From: Bacteroidota bacterium
GTDB lineage: Bacteria > Bacteroidota > Ignavibacteria > UBA10030
DNA: 6,045 nt
Reading direction: 5' to 3'
NCBI GenBank assembly: GCA_003453835.1
Contig: DMMN01000385.1
Span: 1,351 to 7,395 of the forward strand
Both the position numbers and the translations under genes were made by a program. Positions within the stretch are counted from its first letter, which is position 1. Each line of letters opens with the position of its first letter. Below the pieces are notes generated by a model that saw only the letters and a list, made by a program, of their open reading frames with translations, made no database searches and was not told the origin of the DNA. Positions 4,376 through 6,045 of the stretch are shown piece after piece.

Positions 4376-6045
4376 ATGACACAATCGCTAAGAAGGTCTC
4401 ATGCGATTCCATTCCTTGCTACGGTTCTTGCAGTTCTCGCGGTTGCCGTCCTTACACCGTTGTTCATTCCTACTCCGCTTCTCGCTCAACAATCTCTCGC
4501 GATCCAGGGCAAGGTAACGGACGCGCGGACGGGTGAAGCACTACCTGGCGCCAACGTCTACGTCAGCGAGTTGACCGTCGGATCAGCCACTGATCGCGAT
4601 GGATCGTACACCTTCCTGATTCCGGCCTCGAGCGTTCGAGGGCAGCAAGCAACGCTCGTCGTGCGTTTCATCGGGTACAAGCAGAAGACCGAAAAGATTC
4701 AGCTTAGTCCCGGCATCGTCACGCGCGATTTTGCACTGCAGGAAGACGTTCTCGGATTAGAGGAGGTCGTGGTCACAGGAACAATTGGCGGGACGTTCAA
4801 GGAGAAGCTCCCGTTCTCCGTTGATCGCATCACGTCAACTGATCTGCAGCACGTTCCCGCCAATACTCCCGAGAGCGCCATTCGCGGGAAGGTTGCCGGC
4901 GTGAAGATCATCCAGGGAAGTGGACAACCTGGAACTGCCCCCGCCGTCCAGATGCGTGGTGCGACAAGTGTCAATACCACCGGACGAAGTGGCGGACCAT
5001 TGTACATCGTTGACGGCGTCATCCTCGGATCTTCGACCGTCGACCTGGACGCGCTCAACATCGAGAGCATTGAAGTGGTAAAAGGAGCCGCGGCGTCATC
5101 GATCTATGGTTCGCGCGCGGCGGCCGGCGTCGTTCAAATCACAACAAACCGCGGAGCTCATCTGCCGGACGGAGAAACGCGCGTCACGCTCCGCAACGAG
5201 TACGGCCAGAACCAGCTCGCCAACAAGATTCCTCTGACGAAGGCGCATCATTTCAAGGTGAACACGGCTCGCTCAGACAGCCCATGGGTAAACTACCAGA
5301 GTAGAACGGTTGCACGTTCCGCGCGCGTTTCGGATACGCTCTGGCGCATCGGGCCGGGAGGCGCCGTGGGAAGCGCCTTCACATCGTTCAAGGACAAACC
5401 CTATCCCGGGAAGACGTACGATCAAATAGATGAATTCTTCGATCCCGGATTCTACTACTCCAATGCGATCACCGTCACGCACAAGAGCCGCAATACCAAT
5501 TTCCTTCTGGCATTCAACAATCGAAGGGATGCCGGCGTCATCGAAGGAAATGACGGATTCAAGAACCAGACCATGCGGCTCAACGTGGACCACAAATTCA
5601 TGGATGCGGTTAACATTTCGCTGAGCGGATCACACAGCAACTCCGTTCGGGACGACAACAACTCGGGCTTCTTTGAGCTGACGTTCATGCCGCCCGATGT
5701 CGATCTCCGCACGCCAAACGACGACGGTCAGCCGTACCTCATCTGGCCTGATCCGGGTCAATCATTGGAGGCCAACCCCCTCTACTCGCAACACTTCCGC
5801 GAGGCAACCACAACCCGCAAGCGGACACTCGCCAACCTGACAACCCGGTTTGCACCCGAGAAGTGGTTCGACCTGGAGGCGATCCTGAGCTACGATAGAC
5901 TCGACGATAACTATTCGAATTATTATCCGAAAGGGTACAAGACGGTTAACGCCACGACCCTGAACACGGGAACTCTTTCGAAAAGCAATACGGGGATCGA
6001 GGCACTGAACGGCAGCCTCACCGCGTCGTTGAATTACGATTTCGG
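4376..6045 (+). CDS. SusC/RagA-family TonB-linked outer-membrane transporter, N-terminal 556 residues (3' truncated)
   Basis: An open frame runs from ATG 4376 to the window end without a stop (556 codons plus 2 nt). Residues 1-37 are a Sec signal peptide (basic MTQSLRR, hydrophobic core, likely cleavage LLA-QQS). Residues about 41-122 are a CarboxypepD_reg-like beta domain (GKVTDARTGEALPGANVYV, then GSYTF and FIGYKQK). EEVVVTG at 129-135 introduces the plug domain, about 130-260, with the family motifs IRGKVAGVKI (169-178), MRGATSVN (193-200), PLYIVDGV (208-215) and IESIEVVKGAAASSIYGSRA (229-248), then VVQITTNRG. From about 265 the outer-membrane beta-barrel begins, with alternating aromatic and polar strands, and is cut by the window. 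These proteins import oligosaccharides, peptides or other large nutrients with TonB energy, usually with a SusD-like lipoprotein encoded downstream; that gene would lie outside the window. Substrate cannot be inferred. A complete family member is usually about 1000 residues. Confidence 0.94.
   Translation, partial: MTQSLRRSHAIPFLATVLAVLAVAVLTPLFIPTPLLAQQSLAIQGKVTDARTGEALPGANVYVSELTVGSATDRDGSYTFLIPASSVRGQQATLVVRFIGYKQKTEKIQLSPGIVTRDFALQEDVLGLEEVVVTGTIGGTFKEKLPFSVDRITSTDLQHVPANTPESAIRGKVAGVKIIQGSGQPGTAPAVQMRGATSVNTTGRSGGPLYIVDGVILGSSTVDLDALNIESIEVVKGAAASSIYGSRAAAGVVQITTNRGAHLPDGETRVTLRNEYGQNQLANKIPLTKAHHFKVNTARSDSPWVNYQSRTVARSARVSDTLWRIGPGGAVGSAFTSFKDKPYPGKTYDQIDEFFDPGFYYSNAITVTHKSRNTNFLLAFNNRRDAGVIEGNDGFKNQTMRLNVDHKFMDAVNISLSGSHSNSVRDDNNSGFFELTFMPPDVDLRTPNDDGQPYLIWPDPGQSLEANPLYSQHFREATTTRKRTLANLTTRFAPEKWFDLEAILSYDRLDDNYSNYYPKGYKTVNATTLNTGTLSKSNTGIEALNGSLTASLNYDF

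Noticed and set aside
4185..4412. Minus-strand 75-codon open frame across the SusC-like leader
   Set aside because: Its ATG lies inside the SusC-like gene with an AGGA directly touching the start codon (no spacing), the product has no recognisable motif, and it runs through the hairpin region.
4180..4536. Plus-strand 118-codon open frame overlapping the start of the SusC-like gene in another frame
   Set aside because: It has no ribosome binding site and its product is a low-complexity Ser/Arg-rich string; the SusC-like frame explains the overlap.

Overview
The window looks like chromosomal DNA from a free-living member of the Bacteroidota/Chlorobi/Ignavibacteria assemblage. The last gene encodes a SusC/RagA-type TonB-linked outer-membrane protein with a CarboxypepD_reg-like N-terminal extension, which is a hallmark of that assemblage. 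In contrast, the Shine-Dalgarno sequences are strong (AAGGAGG, AGAGAGG) and the promoter candidates have a TTGACA -35 box. Both are unlike typical Bacteroidia, which rarely use Shine-Dalgarno and use a TAnnTTTG -7 element, so an Ignavibacteria/Chlorobi-like lineage fits better. The placement is inference; no phylogeny was run.

Layout, all genes on the + strand: (1) 2-175, the C-terminal end of uracil phosphoribosyltransferase (upp), cut by the window edge. (2) 185-1225, an exported tetratricopeptide-repeat protein that starts with GTG 9 nt after upp and is probably co-transcribed with it. (3) 1226-1589, a 364-nt gene-free region with a TTGACA promoter candidate, a 125-bp element closed by a perfect 13-bp inverted repeat with a nested second arm pair, and a further GC-rich hairpin just before the next gene. 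(4) 1590-3980, an exported M28 zinc aminopeptidase fused to a membrane domain of about 7-8 helices and a roughly 190-residue C-terminal domain, an architecture like eukaryotic ERMP1/Fxna and Pff1. (5) 3981-4375, a 395-nt gene-free region with a run of eight G directly after the stop, a TTGACA/AATAAT promoter whose -35 box lies inside an inverted repeat, and a leader of about 300 nt ending in tandem GC hairpins before a very strong ribosome binding site. (6) 4376 to the window end, the first 556 codons of the SusC/RagA-family transporter.

The products fit a cell-envelope theme: a periplasmic TPR protein, a membrane-anchored peptidase facing the periplasm and an outer-membrane importer, next to a housekeeping pyrimidine-salvage gene. 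Nothing shows that they form one pathway. The peptidase and the transporter each appear to have their own promoter and a long structured leader. No tRNA, rRNA, CRISPR array, insertion sequence or convincing minus-strand gene was seen. The most unusual items are the nested inverted-repeat element (1310-1434), the structured leaders, and the M28-multispanning membrane fusion.
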